Notes: generated from the sequence alone by a model not told the origin. A DNA stretch of 64,000 nt from Bradyrhizobium erythrophlei (GCF_900129505.1 NZ_LT670818.1:6419001-6483000); one strand, 5' to 3'; shown: positions 21,373-30,265, counted from the first letter of the stretch. Numbers and translations are program-made.

Positions 21373-21822
21373 ATGGCTGGCCAAATCGTCATCCGGCCCG
21401 TCGGTGAGGACGAGCGCGCAGCCTGGGAAGTGCTGTGGAACGGCTATCTGGCCTTCTACAAGGCGACGCTCGCGCCCGGTGCCAGCGATGTCGCCTGGCA
21501 GCGCTTTCACGATCCCGCCGAGCCGATGTTTCTGCTCGGCGGCTACGTCGACGGCAAGCTGACCGGCATCGTGCAGTATCTGTTTCACCGCTCGAGCTGG
21601 ACCGTGGGCAATTACTGCTATCTGCAGGATCTGTTCGTCAGCGAGAGCGCGCGCGGTCTCGGCCTGGGGCGGGCGCTGATCGAGGCGGTCTATGAGAAGG
21701 CCAGGGCGGCCGGCGCCAGCCGGGTGCACTGGCTCACACAAACCACCAACACGCAGGCGCGCATTCTCTACGATCAGGTCGCCGACAATTCTGGTTTCAT
21801 GCAGTACCGCAAGATTTTTTAA
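21373..21822 (+). CDS. GNAT family N-acetyltransferase
   Basis: A 149-residue single-domain GNAT enzyme. It starts MAGQIVIRPVGEDERAAWEVLWNGYLAFY, has the core strand YCYLQDLFVSESARGLGLGRALIEAVYEKARAAG with the acetyl-CoA loop RGLGLG, and ends WLTQTTNTQARILYDQVADNSGFMQYRKI. The closest family pattern is the set of small GNATs acting on amines or amino acids; the substrate is unknown. It is immediately downstream of glpX. Confidence 0.92.
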   Translation: MAGQIVIRPVGEDERAAWEVLWNGYLAFYKATLAPGASDVAWQRFHDPAEPMFLLGGYVDGKLTGIVQYLFHRSSWTVGNYCYLQDLFVSESARGLGLGRALIEAVYEKARAAGASRVHWLTQTTNTQARILYDQVADNSGFMQYRKIF

Positions 21823-21825
21823 ATT

Positions 21826-21904
21826 GTCATTCCGGGGCGCGCGAAGCGCGAGCCCGGGATCTCGAGATTCCGGGCTCGATGCTTTCGCATCGCCTCGGAA
21901 TGAC
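21826..21904. repeat. palindromic interspersed repeat
   Basis: A 79-bp element with perfect inverted ends GTCATTCCG / CGGAATGAC and a central CCGGGATCTCGAGATTCCGGG. It starts directly after the acetyltransferase stop codon and fills most of the gap to the dehalogenase gene. Its RNA would fold into a long hairpin that could stabilise or attenuate the upstream transcript. Confidence 0.8.
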
Positions 21905-21927
21905 AACGATAAAGAGGGGAATGGGAC

Positions 21928-22647
21928 ATGTCCGATATTTCCGCAGTCAAGGCGCTGGTGTTCGACGTGTTCGGCACCGTGGTCGACTGGCGCACCAGCC
22001 TGATCGCGGATTTCTCCCAATGGGGCGAGAAGCGCGGCATCAAGGCCGACTGGACCGCTTTGGTCGACGGCTGGCGCGCGGTCTATGCGGCGTCGATGGA
22101 CGACGTGCGCAAGCATCCCGAGCGCGGCTATGTCATCCTCGACGTGCTGCACCGCCGCTCGCTGGAAAAGCTGGTCGCCCAGCTTTCGATTTCCGGCTTG
22201 ACCGACGCCGACCTGCATCATCTCACCATGGGCTGGCACCGCCTCCATCCCTGGGCCGACAGCGTCTCGGGCCTGACGCGGCTCAAGACAAAATACATCA
22301 TCGGCCCGCTCTCGAATGGCAACGTCGCGCTGCTGACCGAGATGGCCAAACACGCAGGGCTGCCCTGGGACCTGATCCTGTCGGCGGAACTGTTCGAGCA
22401 TTACAAGCCCGATCCCGAAACCTATCTCGGCGCGGCAAAGCTGCTCTGCCTAAAGCCGGAGCAGGTGATGATGGTCGCCGCCCATAATCACGACCTCAAG
22501 GCCGCCCAGAAGCTCGGATTGAAAACCGCCTTTGTCGCGCGCCCGACCGAATATGGTCCCTTGCAGAAATACGATTTCGAGGCGACCGGCGACTGGGACA
22601 TCGTCGCGAAGGATTTCGGCGCCGTCGCCGAGCGGATGGGCTGCTAG
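21928..22647 (+). CDS. haloacid dehalogenase type II
   Basis: A 239-residue HAD-superfamily hydrolase that would remove halide from L-2-haloacids. The nucleophile Asp13 is in LVFDVFGTVVDWR, the pattern of L-2-haloacid dehalogenases. The Ser/Asn loop is IIGPLSNGNVALL, the lysine is in HYKPDPETYLGAAKLL and the acidic end of the site is MMVAAHNHDLKAAQKLGLKTAFV. The first ATG carries an AGGGGA ribosome site. Related proteins can also act on other substrates, so the physiological substrate is uncertain. An inverted repeat at 22648 may end the transcript. Confidence 0.9.
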   Translation: MSDISAVKALVFDVFGTVVDWRTSLIADFSQWGEKRGIKADWTALVDGWRAVYAASMDDVRKHPERGYVILDVLHRRSLEKLVAQLSISGLTDADLHHLTMGWHRLHPWADSVSGLTRLKTKYIIGPLSNGNVALLTEMAKHAGLPWDLILSAELFEHYKPDPETYLGAAKLLCLKPEQVMMVAAHNHDLKAAQKLGLKTAFVARPTEYGPLQKYDFEATGDWDIVAKDFGAVAERMGC

Positions 22648-22742
22648 AGAGCCGTTTCGACAGAATCGAAACGGGCTCTGGATTTTTAATTTGACGCGTT
22701 TTCATAATGCGAACCGGACACCACTTCGCTTGAAAACGCTCT
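22648..22742. repeat. interspersed repeat with hairpin head, same family as 42972-43034
   Basis: The left part is a hairpin (AGAGCCGTTTCGA / TCGAAACGGGCTCT around CAGAA) followed by a T-rich run GGATTTTTAATTT, so it can work as a terminator for the dehalogenase gene. The right part, TTTGACGCGTTTTCATAATG through CCACTTCGCTTGAAAACGCTCT, matches in reverse the element at 42972-43034. The element abuts the stop codon of the porin remnant. Confidence 0.75.
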
Positions 22743-22929
22743 AATATCTGAGCGTCGTAGTCACCCCGAATACGGCGGCGTCGCTGATCCGCGAGAGACC
22801 GCTTGGGTCATTCGGATTGGGAATGCCGCCGGAGGGGCGAAACACATATTGAAAATAGGGTGCCAGCAACCATCCCGGCTTAATATGGGCCTCGCAGATC
22901 AGCTCGATCAGGCTCTTATTGCTCCGCGA
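22741..22929 (-). pseudogene. OprB-type carbohydrate porin, C-terminal remnant
   Basis: The minus strand encodes about 62 residues in frame: NKSLIELICEAHIKPGWLLA, then PYFQYVFRPSGGIPNPNDPS, then DAAVFGVTTTLRY and a stop. This is the C-terminal end of OprB/carbohydrate-selective porins: the plug of aromatic beta strand, the GGxPNPNDP turn and the terminal aromatic residue. An in-frame TAG at 22930-22932 closes it upstream and nothing porin-like remains between there and ppk2. About 85-90% of a normal OprB protein is therefore missing. Confidence 0.8.
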
Positions 22930-22981
22930 CTATTGAGGTAGCTGTGCCGCCGGCAACACGGGCGGCCGCTCCGTCCGATCC

Positions 22982-23908
22982 TCAGTAGCGTTCCGGCACG
23001 TACATTTCGGCGGGAACCGGGGTGCGGTGATATTCCGGGTTGTGGACGCGCGGCGGAAGGATCACTGCATCGCGTACGATCTCGCGGTACCGGATCTGCT
23101 CGAGCAGGTGCGCGATACAGTTCAGCCGCGCTTTCTTCTTGTCGACGGCCCGCACCACGTGCCAGGGAGCCTCGGCGATGTGCGTATGTTCCAGCATGGC
23201 TTCCTTGGCCTTGGTGTAGGTCTCCCATCGGGTTCGGGCCTCGACGTCCATCGGGCTGAGCTTCCACTGTTTCAGGGGATCGTGGATCCGCATGGTGAAG
23301 CGCAAATGCTGTTCCTCATCGGTGATCGAGAACCAGTATTTGATCAGCACGATGCCGGAACGCACCAGCATGCGCTCGAATTCCGGCACCGAACGGAAGA
23401 ACTCCTCGACGTCCTCGTCGGTGCAGAATCCCATCACCCGTTCGACGCCGGCACGGTTGTACCAGCTGCGGTCGAACAGCACGACTTCGCCACCCGCGGG
23501 GAGATGCGAGACATAGCGCTGGAAATACCACTGGGTGCGCTCACGCTCGCTCGGGGCGGGCAGGGCGGCAACGCGGCAGACCCGCGGGTTGAGCCGCTGC
23601 GTGATCCGCTTGATGACGCCGCCCTTGCCGGCGGAATCACGTCCCTCGAAGATCACCACCACCTTGAGCTTGTTGTGCTGCACCCAGTCCTGTAATTTCA
23701 CCAGCTCGCCCTGCAGACGGAACAGTTCCTTGAAATAGAACCGCCGGTCGACGGTCTCACCGGCTGTATGGTCGGAGAACTCATTGGCCAGCGCATTGAG
23801 GCGATCGTCGTCGATCTCGAGTTCCAACTCTTCATCGAAGCTGTCAAGCATTTCCGCGTGAACTCGGTCGTGAATGGATCGCGCCGTTTCGGCGGGTTTT
23901 TCGGTCAT
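22982..23908 (-). CDS. ppk2: polyphosphate kinase 2
   Basis: It transfers phosphate between polyphosphate and nucleotides, usually making GTP/ATP from the diphosphate. The 308-residue product has one PPK2 domain: Walker A GRDSAGKGGVIKRI, the lid-like RVAALPAPSERERTQWYFQRYV, Walker B region VVLFDRSWYNRAGVERVMGF and the C-terminal WETYTKAKEAMLEHT. The single domain and the N-terminal extension fit class I. The ATG at 23908 (MTEKPAETARS) is preferred to a frame extending to 23956. It stands alone; the porin remnant lies beyond its 3' end. Confidence 0.95.
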   Translation of the reverse strand: MTEKPAETARSIHDRVHAEMLDSFDEELELEIDDDRLNALANEFSDHTAGETVDRRFYFKELFRLQGELVKLQDWVQHNKLKVVVIFEGRDSAGKGGVIKRITQRLNPRVCRVAALPAPSERERTQWYFQRYVSHLPAGGEVVLFDRSWYNRAGVERVMGFCTDEDVEEFFRSVPEFERMLVRSGIVLIKYWFSITDEEQHLRFTMRIHDPLKQWKLSPMDVEARTRWETYTKAKEAMLEHTHIAEAPWHVVRAVDKKKARLNCIAHLLEQIRYREIVRDAVILPPRVHNPEYHRTPVPAEMYVPERY

Positions 23909-24076
23909 GGAAGGTTCCAGCTCCGAGAAACGAGGAGGTTCTCCCGTAATGTGCAAATCCAGATGTCAGTGGTGTGACAAGGCCCGGCGTGTTTCGCTTG
24001 CCGTCGCAGGTCAATTCGGGAATGTTTGTCGCCGGCTGTTTCCGATATCCGCTTCTGTCATTTGCAGGTAACTGCA

Positions 24077-25480
24077 ATGTCCTCATCAGACGATTCCGGC
24101 GGAACACGAGCCGTGTCACCGCGGGTCCGCAAAAGCAAAATCTCTTCGTGGCTGCTACTGGCCATGGGGTTATTGTTTTTTGCTGCCGGCTCCGGCGCCT
24201 TGTATTTGGTGCTGCGGCCGGTGACGCTGCGAATTGCGGTCGGACCGCCGGGAAGCGACGACCAGAAGCTCATACGGGCGCTGGCGCAGGCCTTTGCCCG
24301 CGAAGGGAGCGCGGTCCGGCTCGCGCCGATCGCCACCGAAGGGACGGTCGAAAGCATTGCGCTGCTTGCCGCTTCGAAGACCGATCTGGCCGTCGCGCGC
24401 GGCGACCTGGAATTGCCCGCCGATGCCGAATCCGTAGCGATCCTGCGCAAGAATGTCGTCGTGCTGTGGTCGCCTTCCGGCCATTCGCCGAAAGGCTCCA
24501 GGAAACAGCCGGCGTCGAAAATCAAGGAAATCGGCGAGCTCGCGGGCCATCGGGTTGGCGTCATCGGCAAAACCCAGGCGAACGTCACATTGCTGCGTGT
24601 CATCCTGACTGAATCGGGCGTCAATCCGGACAAGGTGGCGGTTACCCAGTTCGGTACCGACCAGATTGCCGAGTTGGCGCGCGATCCGGCCATCGACGCG
24701 TTCATGGCGGTGGGCCCGCTGGACAGCAAGATCACCTCGGACGCGATCACCGCGACCGCACTTGCCAGGGGCGAGCCGAAATTTCTTGCGGTTGATGTTT
24801 CGGAGGCGATCGCGCAAAGACACCCGCTCTATGAATCCGAGGAAATTCCGGGCAGCACCTTTAGTTCGTCGCCCGCCAGACCGGATGACAAGATTGAAAC
24901 CGTCAGCGTCAATCATCTGATCATCGCGCCCAAAGCCTTGTCCGAAACGGCGGTCGGCGCATTCGTCCGGCAATTGTTTGCGGTTCGTTCCTTGGTTGCC
25001 AGGGAGCTTCCCAATGCTGCAAAAATCGAGAAACCGGATACCGACAAGGATGCCGCGCTTCCCGCTCATGAGGGGGCAGCCGCCTTCATCGATGGCACCG
25101 AACGCACCTTTCTCGAAAAGTACAGCGACTATCTATGGGGCGGGATCCTGCTGCTTTCGGTGCTTGGGTCCACCGGCGCGGGTTTGCGCCACTACCTGAA
25201 ACGGGACGAACGGCGGCAGAATACGATGCATCGGGACAACCTGGTCGACATGATTGGCAAGGTGCGCCAGGCGCAATCGCTGGAACAATTGGCGGCGATG
25301 CAGTGCGAGGTGGACGGCATCCTGCGGGAGACGCTCGATGGCTACGATGACGGTGCCATCGAGGAACGCGACTTGTCGGCCATTGGCCTGGTCTTGAACG
25401 AATTCCATCACGCCGTCGTGGATCGGCGCGCCGTCATTGGCCTCATCGCGCATGATCTGCCCGGCAGGCGGGCCCGGTGA
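24077..25480 (+). CDS. TAXI family TRAP-type solute-binding protein, membrane-anchored
   Basis: A 467-residue protein of the TAXI (TRAP-associated extracytoplasmic immunogenic) binding-protein family. A basic N-terminus leads to one membrane anchor (WLLLAMGLLFFAAGSGALYLVL, about 25-46). Then comes the binding domain with LRIAVGPPGSDDQKLIRALAQAFAREGS, KTDLAVARGDLE and GHRVGVIGK. A second hydrophobic segment, YLWGGILLLSVLGSTGAGL, near residue 355 is followed by a cytoplasmic helical tail. No TRAP permease genes are adjacent, and the anchored two-span form differs from free periplasmic TAXI proteins, so it may act as a sensor or partner for a distant permease. Confidence 0.85.
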   Translation: MSSSDDSGGTRAVSPRVRKSKISSWLLLAMGLLFFAAGSGALYLVLRPVTLRIAVGPPGSDDQKLIRALAQAFAREGSAVRLAPIATEGTVESIALLAASKTDLAVARGDLELPADAESVAILRKNVVVLWSPSGHSPKGSRKQPASKIKEIGELAGHRVGVIGKTQANVTLLRVILTESGVNPDKVAVTQFGTDQIAELARDPAIDAFMAVGPLDSKITSDAITATALARGEPKFLAVDVSEAIAQRHPLYESEEIPGSTFSSSPARPDDKIETVSVNHLIIAPKALSETAVGAFVRQLFAVRSLVARELPNAAKIEKPDTDKDAALPAHEGAAAFIDGTERTFLEKYSDYLWGGILLLSVLGSTGAGLRHYLKRDERRQNTMHRDNLVDMIGKVRQAQSLEQLAAMQCEVDGILRETLDGYDDGAIEERDLSAIGLVLNEFHHAVVDRRAVIGLIAHDLPGRRAR

Positions 25481-25503
25481 GAGAGTTTCGCGAGCGCCGA
25501 AAC

Positions 25504-25534
25504 GAAAAGGGGCCGCGCTTGCATGCGACCCCTC
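25504..25534 (-). terminator. rho-independent terminator after msrA
   Basis: Read on the minus strand: AGGGG-T-CGC, an eight-base loop, GCG-CG-like pairing and CCCCT followed by TTTC. The stem has one mismatch. It starts about 30 bp beyond the msrA stop codon. Confidence 0.6.
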
Positions 25535-25565
25535 GTTCTCGAGACCGGCCGTCAGCCGATAGAAG

Positions 25566-26111
25566 TCACGCCGCCGAAACACCACGGGCGGCTGTTTCGC
25601 CTTGCTCCGTCCGATGCGGCAGGCTCCAGTTCGGCCGAATGAAGTGACAGGTGTAGCCGTCCGGATATTTCTCCAGGTAATCCTGATGCTCGGGCTCGGC
25701 CTCCCAGAACGGTCCGGCGGGTGAAACCTCGGTGACGACCTTGCCCGGCCAAAGGCCGGAAGCATCGACGTCGGCGATGGTGTCCAGTGCGATCCGCTTC
25801 TGCTCCTCGGTGGTGTAGAAGATCGCCGACCGGTAGCTCGCTCCGCGGTCATTGCCCTGGCGGTTCAACGTCGAGGGATCGTGGATCTGGAAGAAGAATT
25901 CCAGGAGCTTTCGATAGCTGATGGTCTGCGGGTCGAAGATGATCTCGATGGCTTCGGCGTGGCTGCCGTGGTTGCGATAGGTCGCGTTCGGCACCTCGCC
26001 GCCGGTGTAGCCCACCCTGGTTGAAATCACGCCCGGATACCGGCGGATCAGATCCTGAACGCCCCAGAAACAGCCGCCGGCAAGAACCGCGCGCTCCGTC
26101 GAAACTGTCAT
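25566..26111 (-). CDS. msrA: peptide-methionine (S)-S-oxide reductase
   Basis: It repairs oxidised methionine (S-sulfoxide) in proteins using thioredoxin. The 181-residue product has the catalytic motif GGCFWGVQD with Cys14, the substrate-binding [24 protein letters not shown], and [26 protein letters not shown]. No fused MsrB domain is present. The next upstream gene on the same strand is the DUF417 protein, 173 bp away. The pairing suggests an oxidant-defence role (see findings). Confidence 0.95.
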   Translation of the reverse strand: MTVSTERAVLAGGCFWGVQDLIRRYPGVISTRVGYTGGEVPNATYRNHGSHAEAIEIIFDPQTISYRKLLEFFFQIHDPSTLNRQGNDRGASYRSAIFYTTEEQKRIALDTIADVDASGLWPGKVVTEVSPAGPFWEAEPEHQDYLEKYPDGYTCHFIRPNWSLPHRTEQGETAARGVSAA

Positions 26112-26284
26112 GTCCGTCCTCCTGCGGTTCGCCGCGAGCGTCGCTCCCGCAGCTTTATCAAGGCCCCATCATGGGGCCGAATGATGCCAAAGCCCAGATA
26201 TGCACGAAACTAGCCTGGCGCCAGCGGCGCCGTCCGTCCGATCAAGGCTCGCCTCGATGATGCCCGGGAGGCGAGGGAGATGTT

Positions 26285-26773
26285 CTAGTCGGAACGCGAC
26301 CGGACGACGGATTGCGGCAGAGACGCGAGGAACAACACGGCACATACGCACAGCAGGACGACGTCCTTGAACAGGAACTCGCCGGTCAAATTCCAGGCGA
26401 TCGGATCGGTCGACAAGCTCCATTTGACCACGCCCGGCGTCGTGAAGAAGAACGACCATGTGACCGCAAAGGTGACGATCCCCATCAGCGCACCCGCCGC
26501 CGACAGGATCGGGCTGAAGGCGCCCGCCGCCAGAAGCACGGCGATGCCAAGCTCGGCGGCGCCGAGGACATAGGCTTCTCCCCTGATGCCGAACACGGAC
26601 AGCCACGAAATGAACGGACTGTTGCTGATGAACTGGACAATACCCTCGGCCGATTGTGGGGTGAATTTCTGGATGCCGAACGACAGGAAGACCACGACCA
26701 TCACCCAGCGGAGAATGGCCAGAGGACGATAGGATCCGGCCCCGTTTTCAGCAACGTTGAAAGATATTTTCAT
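26285..26773 (-). CDS. DUF417 (YkgB/RcrB-like) inner-membrane protein
   Basis: A 162-residue membrane protein with four hydrophobic segments: LAILRWVMVVVFLSFGIQKF, YVLGAAELGIAVLLAAGAF, LSAAGALMGIVTFAVTWSFFFTTPG and FKDVVLLCVCAVLFLASL. The signatures GIQKFTPQSAEGI and SFFFTTPGV are those of the DUF417 family, which includes E. coli YkgB and RcrB; RcrB is linked to hypochlorous-acid resistance. The start at 26773 is preferred over a 40-codon upstream extension because that part is charged and unlike the family. It is divergent from the MFS gene at 26991. Confidence 0.85.
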   Translation of the reverse strand: MKISFNVAENGAGSYRPLAILRWVMVVVFLSFGIQKFTPQSAEGIVQFISNSPFISWLSVFGIRGEAYVLGAAELGIAVLLAAGAFSPILSAAGALMGIVTFAVTWSFFFTTPGVVKWSLSTDPIAWNLTGEFLFKDVVLLCVCAVLFLASLPQSVVRSRSD

Positions 26774-26990
26774 GCGGTGACTTCGTCCCTTCCTCGGGAA
26801 TGCAATTGCCGCGTTGAGGCGCGATCCTGACGTTTCGTACGCACGCGCGGCGCCGTCGTTACGTTCGTCGGCGGTTCCGTTTTTCACGATCACGTGTAGT
26901 CGGCGGCCGCGATAATCTCGCGGCGCGACCGTAGGGCGGCGCCGCGTGCGCGCTGGTACTGCTCGCGTGTGCGCTCTACATTGACTGCCA

Positions 26991-28403
26991 ATGACCAGCG
27001 CTCTTCACCTTTCCTGCGATGCCGCCACCGCGCGCGCTGCCGGCGGGACATCTTCACCGGTGTTCCCCCAACTCGTTATTGCGACGACGATCCTGGCATC
27101 GAGTCTGGCCTTGATCGATAGTTCGGTCGTGAATGTCGGGCTGCCGGCGATCGGTCGGAGCTTTGACGCGGACGCCGCCGGCCTGCAGTGGGTCGTCAAC
27201 GCCTATTTGCTTCCCCTGAGCGCGCTGCTCCTGCTGGGAGGCGCGGCGGGAGACCGGTTCGGCCGCCGTCGTCTCCTGATCGCGGGGGTTCTGCTGTTCG
27301 CCATCGCTTCGCTTGCCTGCGCGGTGGCGCCGACCATTCTCTCGTTGCTGCTCGCTCGCTTCGTTCAGGGCGGGGCTGCCGCCGTGCTGATGCCAAACAG
27401 CCTGGCGATCCTCGGTCAGAGTTTTTCCGGGGAGGCCAAAGGCCGCGCGATCGGCATCTGGGCGGCGACCGGAGCCGCCGCGGGCGCTGTTGGACCTGTC
27501 CTCGGGGGATGGCTGATAGATGTCGCCAGTTGGCGCTTCGCGTTCCTCATCAACCTTCCGCTGTCCGCAGCCGCGATCGTGTTGGCGTACCTTTACGTCG
27601 ACAAGGACGTCGATGACACCACGAGCGTTCTCGACTGGTCGGGTGGAGCGCTTGTCACGGTTGGTTTGGGCCTTGCGACCTGGGCCTTGACCGAAGGATC
27701 CGGTCGGGCCTGGTCGCTTTCAGCCTTCGTCGCGCTTGGAGCGGGCTTGATCTTCTCTGGCCTGTTCCTGCTCGTGGAGCGGCGACACGGCGACAAAGCC
27801 ATGATGCCGCTCGCGCTGTTCGGGTCCCGGAGCTTTGTCGGGCTCACGCTTTTGACGTTCCTGCTGTACGGCGCCCTGGGCGGATTGTTCGTCCTGGTGC
27901 CCTACGTGCTGATCCAGGCGGGCGGATACACTGCGACGCAGGCCGGCGCCGCGCTCCTGCCGCTGCCGCTCGTCATCGCGGTGGCATCGCCCGGCGCCGG
28001 CGCGCTGGCGGCAAGGGTCGGTCCGCGTTGGCCGTTGATCGCTGGACCGGTCATCGTCGCGGCCGGCTTTCTCCTCCTTGTGCGGATCGGATCCAACCCG
28101 AGCTACTGGCTCGGCGTCTTTCCTGCGATGGCCGTCATTGCGCTGGGAATGGCTGGCGCGGTTGCTCCGCTCACGACGGCGGTGCTGATGTCCGTCGATA
28201 GCCGTCACACCGGTGCCGCATCCGGGCTCAACAGCGCAGTGGCGCGTACCGGTGGCTTGGTTGTTACGGCTATCATCGGCCCGGTGATAGCCTCGTCCGG
28301 ACCTGCTTTGCTTTCCGCCTTTGATATCGCTGCGGCGGCCGGCGCGTTGATTTGCGTTGCGGCGGCTGCAAGTGCGGCTCTGTTTGATGGTCCCGGTGGG
28401 TAA
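26991..28403 (+). CDS. MFS transporter, DHA2 (14-helix) drug exporter type
   Basis: A 470-residue inner-membrane proton antiporter of the EmrB/QacA (DHA2) branch. It shows the motif A-like GGAAGDRFGRRRLLI after the second helix, the helix 1 motif LIDSSVVNVGLPAIGRSF, and the helix 5 antiporter motif GAAAGAVGPVLGGWLID (motif C type). About 13-14 hydrophobic segments are visible, filling nearly the entire length. No EmrA-type adaptor follows it, so it may export directly to the periplasm. The stop codon lies inside a hairpin (28392-28417). Substrates are unknown. Confidence 0.9.
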   Translation: MTSALHLSCDAATARAAGGTSSPVFPQLVIATTILASSLALIDSSVVNVGLPAIGRSFDADAAGLQWVVNAYLLPLSALLLLGGAAGDRFGRRRLLIAGVLLFAIASLACAVAPTILSLLLARFVQGGAAAVLMPNSLAILGQSFSGEAKGRAIGIWAATGAAAGAVGPVLGGWLIDVASWRFAFLINLPLSAAAIVLAYLYVDKDVDDTTSVLDWSGGALVTVGLGLATWALTEGSGRAWSLSAFVALGAGLIFSGLFLLVERRHGDKAMMPLALFGSRSFVGLTLLTFLLYGALGGLFVLVPYVLIQAGGYTATQAGAALLPLPLVIAVASPGAGALAARVGPRWPLIAGPVIVAAGFLLLVRIGSNPSYWLGVFPAMAVIALGMAGAVAPLTTAVLMSVDSRHTGAASGLNSAVARTGGLVVTAIIGPVIASSGPALLSAFDIAAAAGALICVAAAASAALFDGPGG

Positions 28404-28417
28404 AATCCCCCACCGGG
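28392..28417 (+). terminator. hairpin spanning the MFS stop codon
   Basis: Perfect 9-bp inverted repeat CCCGGTGGG / CCCACCGGG with the TAA stop codon in the 8-base loop. There is no T run after it, so it may be an mRNA-stabilising hairpin or a weak terminator. Confidence 0.5.
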
Positions 28418-28440
28418 GCGACAGCCACGACGCTGGCCCA

Positions 28441-28476
28441 CCCATGTCCTGACCCATGTCCTGACCCAAGTCCCGA
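28441..28476. repeat. three tandem 12-bp units
   Basis: CCCATGTCCTGA occurs twice exactly and a third time as CCCAAGTCCCGA. The array is in the gap between the MFS gene and the decarboxylase gene. Function unknown. Confidence 0.8.
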
Positions 28477-28617
28477 AGACGGTCGCGAAGCTGTGGTTCA
28501 GCAATGGCCGTTGCGCTCGAATTAGTGAGGCGGGGAGGGGTGGCGGATGATCGGTCCTTCCGTCTACCATCCATTCAGCGCCGGTTGTCATCCGGGAAAT
28601 ATCTGCAGGGATCGTCG

Positions 28618-30255
28618 ATGCCCACGCTCGCGAATGCTTTGCTTGAAGGCCTTAGGGATCACGGTGCCCGGGAGATTTTCGGCATCCCCGGCGATTTCGT
28701 GCTGCCGTTCTTCAAGACCATCGAGGAAAGCAACATCCTTCCTTATTTCACGTTGAGCCACGAACCCGCGGTGGGCTTTGCGGCCGACGCGGCGGCGCGC
28801 TACCACGGTGGCGTCGGCGTCGCGGTGGTCACCTACGGAGCCGGCGCCTTCAATCTGGTGAACTCGATCGCCGGCGCCTATGCGGAACGCTCGCCGGTCG
28901 TGGTGATTGCAGGTGCTCCCGGCGCCCGCGAGCGCGCCGGCGGATACCTGCTGCATCACCAGGTGCGCACGGTCGATACCCAGCTGGCCGTGTTCAGGGA
29001 ATTCACCTGCGATCAGGCCGTGCTGACGGATGCGGCGACCGCACCGGCCGAAATCGCCCGTGTCCTGCGCAACGCGCTGGAAATGTCGCTACCTGTCTAT
29101 ATCGAGTTTCCGCGCGACATGGTGGACGCGCGGGTCGAGCCGGTACCGCTTCTGCCGCGACGCGCGGCCGATCCGGAAGCGCTTGCCGAATGCGCGGAGG
29201 AAGTCCTGGCGCGGATCGCCAACGCCGCCTCGCCGGTGCTGATGGTCGATGTGGAAATTCGCCGCTACGGGATCGAGGAGCAGGTCGCGGCACTGGCGCG
29301 CAAGCTTGGCTTGCCGGTGGTCACGACGTTCATGGGACGGGGACTGTTGGAAGCGGCGGGCGACGTCTTTGCCGGAACCTACCTTGGCGCGGCCGGCGAT
29401 CCGGCGGTGACCCGGCTGGTCGAGGATGCCGACCTCCTGCTTTTGTTCGGGGTCATCCTGTCCGACACCAATTTTGCACTGTCGAACCGCGTGACTGACC
29501 CACGTCGCACCATTTTTGCCGCCGGCCGCGAGGTACAGATCGGCCATCACATCTACCGCGATTTGCCGCTGGCTGATCTGATCGCCGGCCTCGATGCCCG
29601 CGCCAAGCACCGGGCGCCGCGGCAAAGCAGGGCGGGGGCGGGGATTGTCTACCCGCGCGGGCTCCCCGCCGATGATCAGCCGATCGCACCGTCGGATATC
29701 GCTTGCGCCATCAACGATTTGTTCGACCGCCACGGCAAGATGCCGATGACCGCCGATATCGGCGATTGCCTGTTCACGGCCATGGAAATCGACAACACCG
29801 CGCTCGCAGCACCCGGCTATTATGCCGGAATGGGTTTTGGGGTGCCGGCCGGCTTCGGCGTTGCCGCGACCGGCCTTCGCCCGCTGGTGCTGGTGGGCGA
29901 CGGCGCGTTCCAGATGACGGGGTGGGAGCTGGGCAATTGCCGCCGCTACGGGCTTGATCCGATCGTCGTGCTTTTCAACAATTGCAGCTGGGAAATGCTG
30001 CGCGTGTTCCAGCCCGAATCGCGCTTCAACGATCTCGACGACTGGCATTTCGCCGACATCGCCCATTCGCTCGGCGGCATTGGCGAGCGGGTGACGACGC
30101 GGCGGCAGCTCGCCGCCGCTCTCGATCGCGCCGTCGCCCAGCGCGGGCAATTTTCGCTGATCGAAGTCATGCTGCCGCGCGGGGCGACCTCCGACACCCT
30201 GGCGCGCTTCGTCACCGGCTTCAAGGCGGCCCGCGAACGCATGGCGAAGTCGTGA
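28618..30255 (+). CDS. ipdC: thiamine-diphosphate decarboxylase, indole/phenylpyruvate type
   Basis: A 545-residue ThDP enzyme. Its pattern (MPTLANALLEGLRDHGAREIFGIPGDFVLPF, then LSHEPAVGFAADAAARY with the catalytic Glu49, and LLHHQ with His113-His114) closely follows the Azospirillum-type indolepyruvate/phenylpyruvate decarboxylase. The ThDP motif is GDGAFQMTGWEL followed by FNN. Such enzymes make indole-3-acetaldehyde, a step in auxin synthesis, or phenylacetaldehyde. The substrate preference is inferred. The start at 28618 is chosen over an upstream in-frame extension to 28504 because the family begins at MPTLAN. The last 42 bases of the gene are part of a 52-bp direct repeat found again at 35171. 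Confidence 0.88.
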   Translation: MPTLANALLEGLRDHGAREIFGIPGDFVLPFFKTIEESNILPYFTLSHEPAVGFAADAAARYHGGVGVAVVTYGAGAFNLVNSIAGAYAERSPVVVIAGAPGARERAGGYLLHHQVRTVDTQLAVFREFTCDQAVLTDAATAPAEIARVLRNALEMSLPVYIEFPRDMVDARVEPVPLLPRRAADPEALAECAEEVLARIANAASPVLMVDVEIRRYGIEEQVAALARKLGLPVVTTFMGRGLLEAAGDVFAGTYLGAAGDPAVTRLVEDADLLLLFGVILSDTNFALSNRVTDPRRTIFAAGREVQIGHHIYRDLPLADLIAGLDARAKHRAPRQSRAGAGIVYPRGLPADDQPIAPSDIACAINDLFDRHGKMPMTADIGDCLFTAMEIDNTALAAPGYYAGMGFGVPAGFGVAATGLRPLVLVGDGAFQMTGWELGNCRRYGLDPIVVLFNNCSWEMLRVFQPESRFNDLDDWHFADIAHSLGGIGERVTTRRQLAAALDRAVAQRGQFSLIEVMLPRGATSDTLARFVTGFKAARERMAKS

Positions 30256-30265
30256 GTTATTGAGC
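30214..30265. repeat. 52-bp direct repeat, left copy (ipdC 3' end)
   Basis: Begins ACCGGCTTCAAGGCGGCCCG and ends GAGTTATTGAGC; it covers the last 14 codons of ipdC including the stop plus 10 bp. It is identical over 52 bp to 35171-35222. The two copies enclose the RND efflux operon. Confidence 0.95.
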
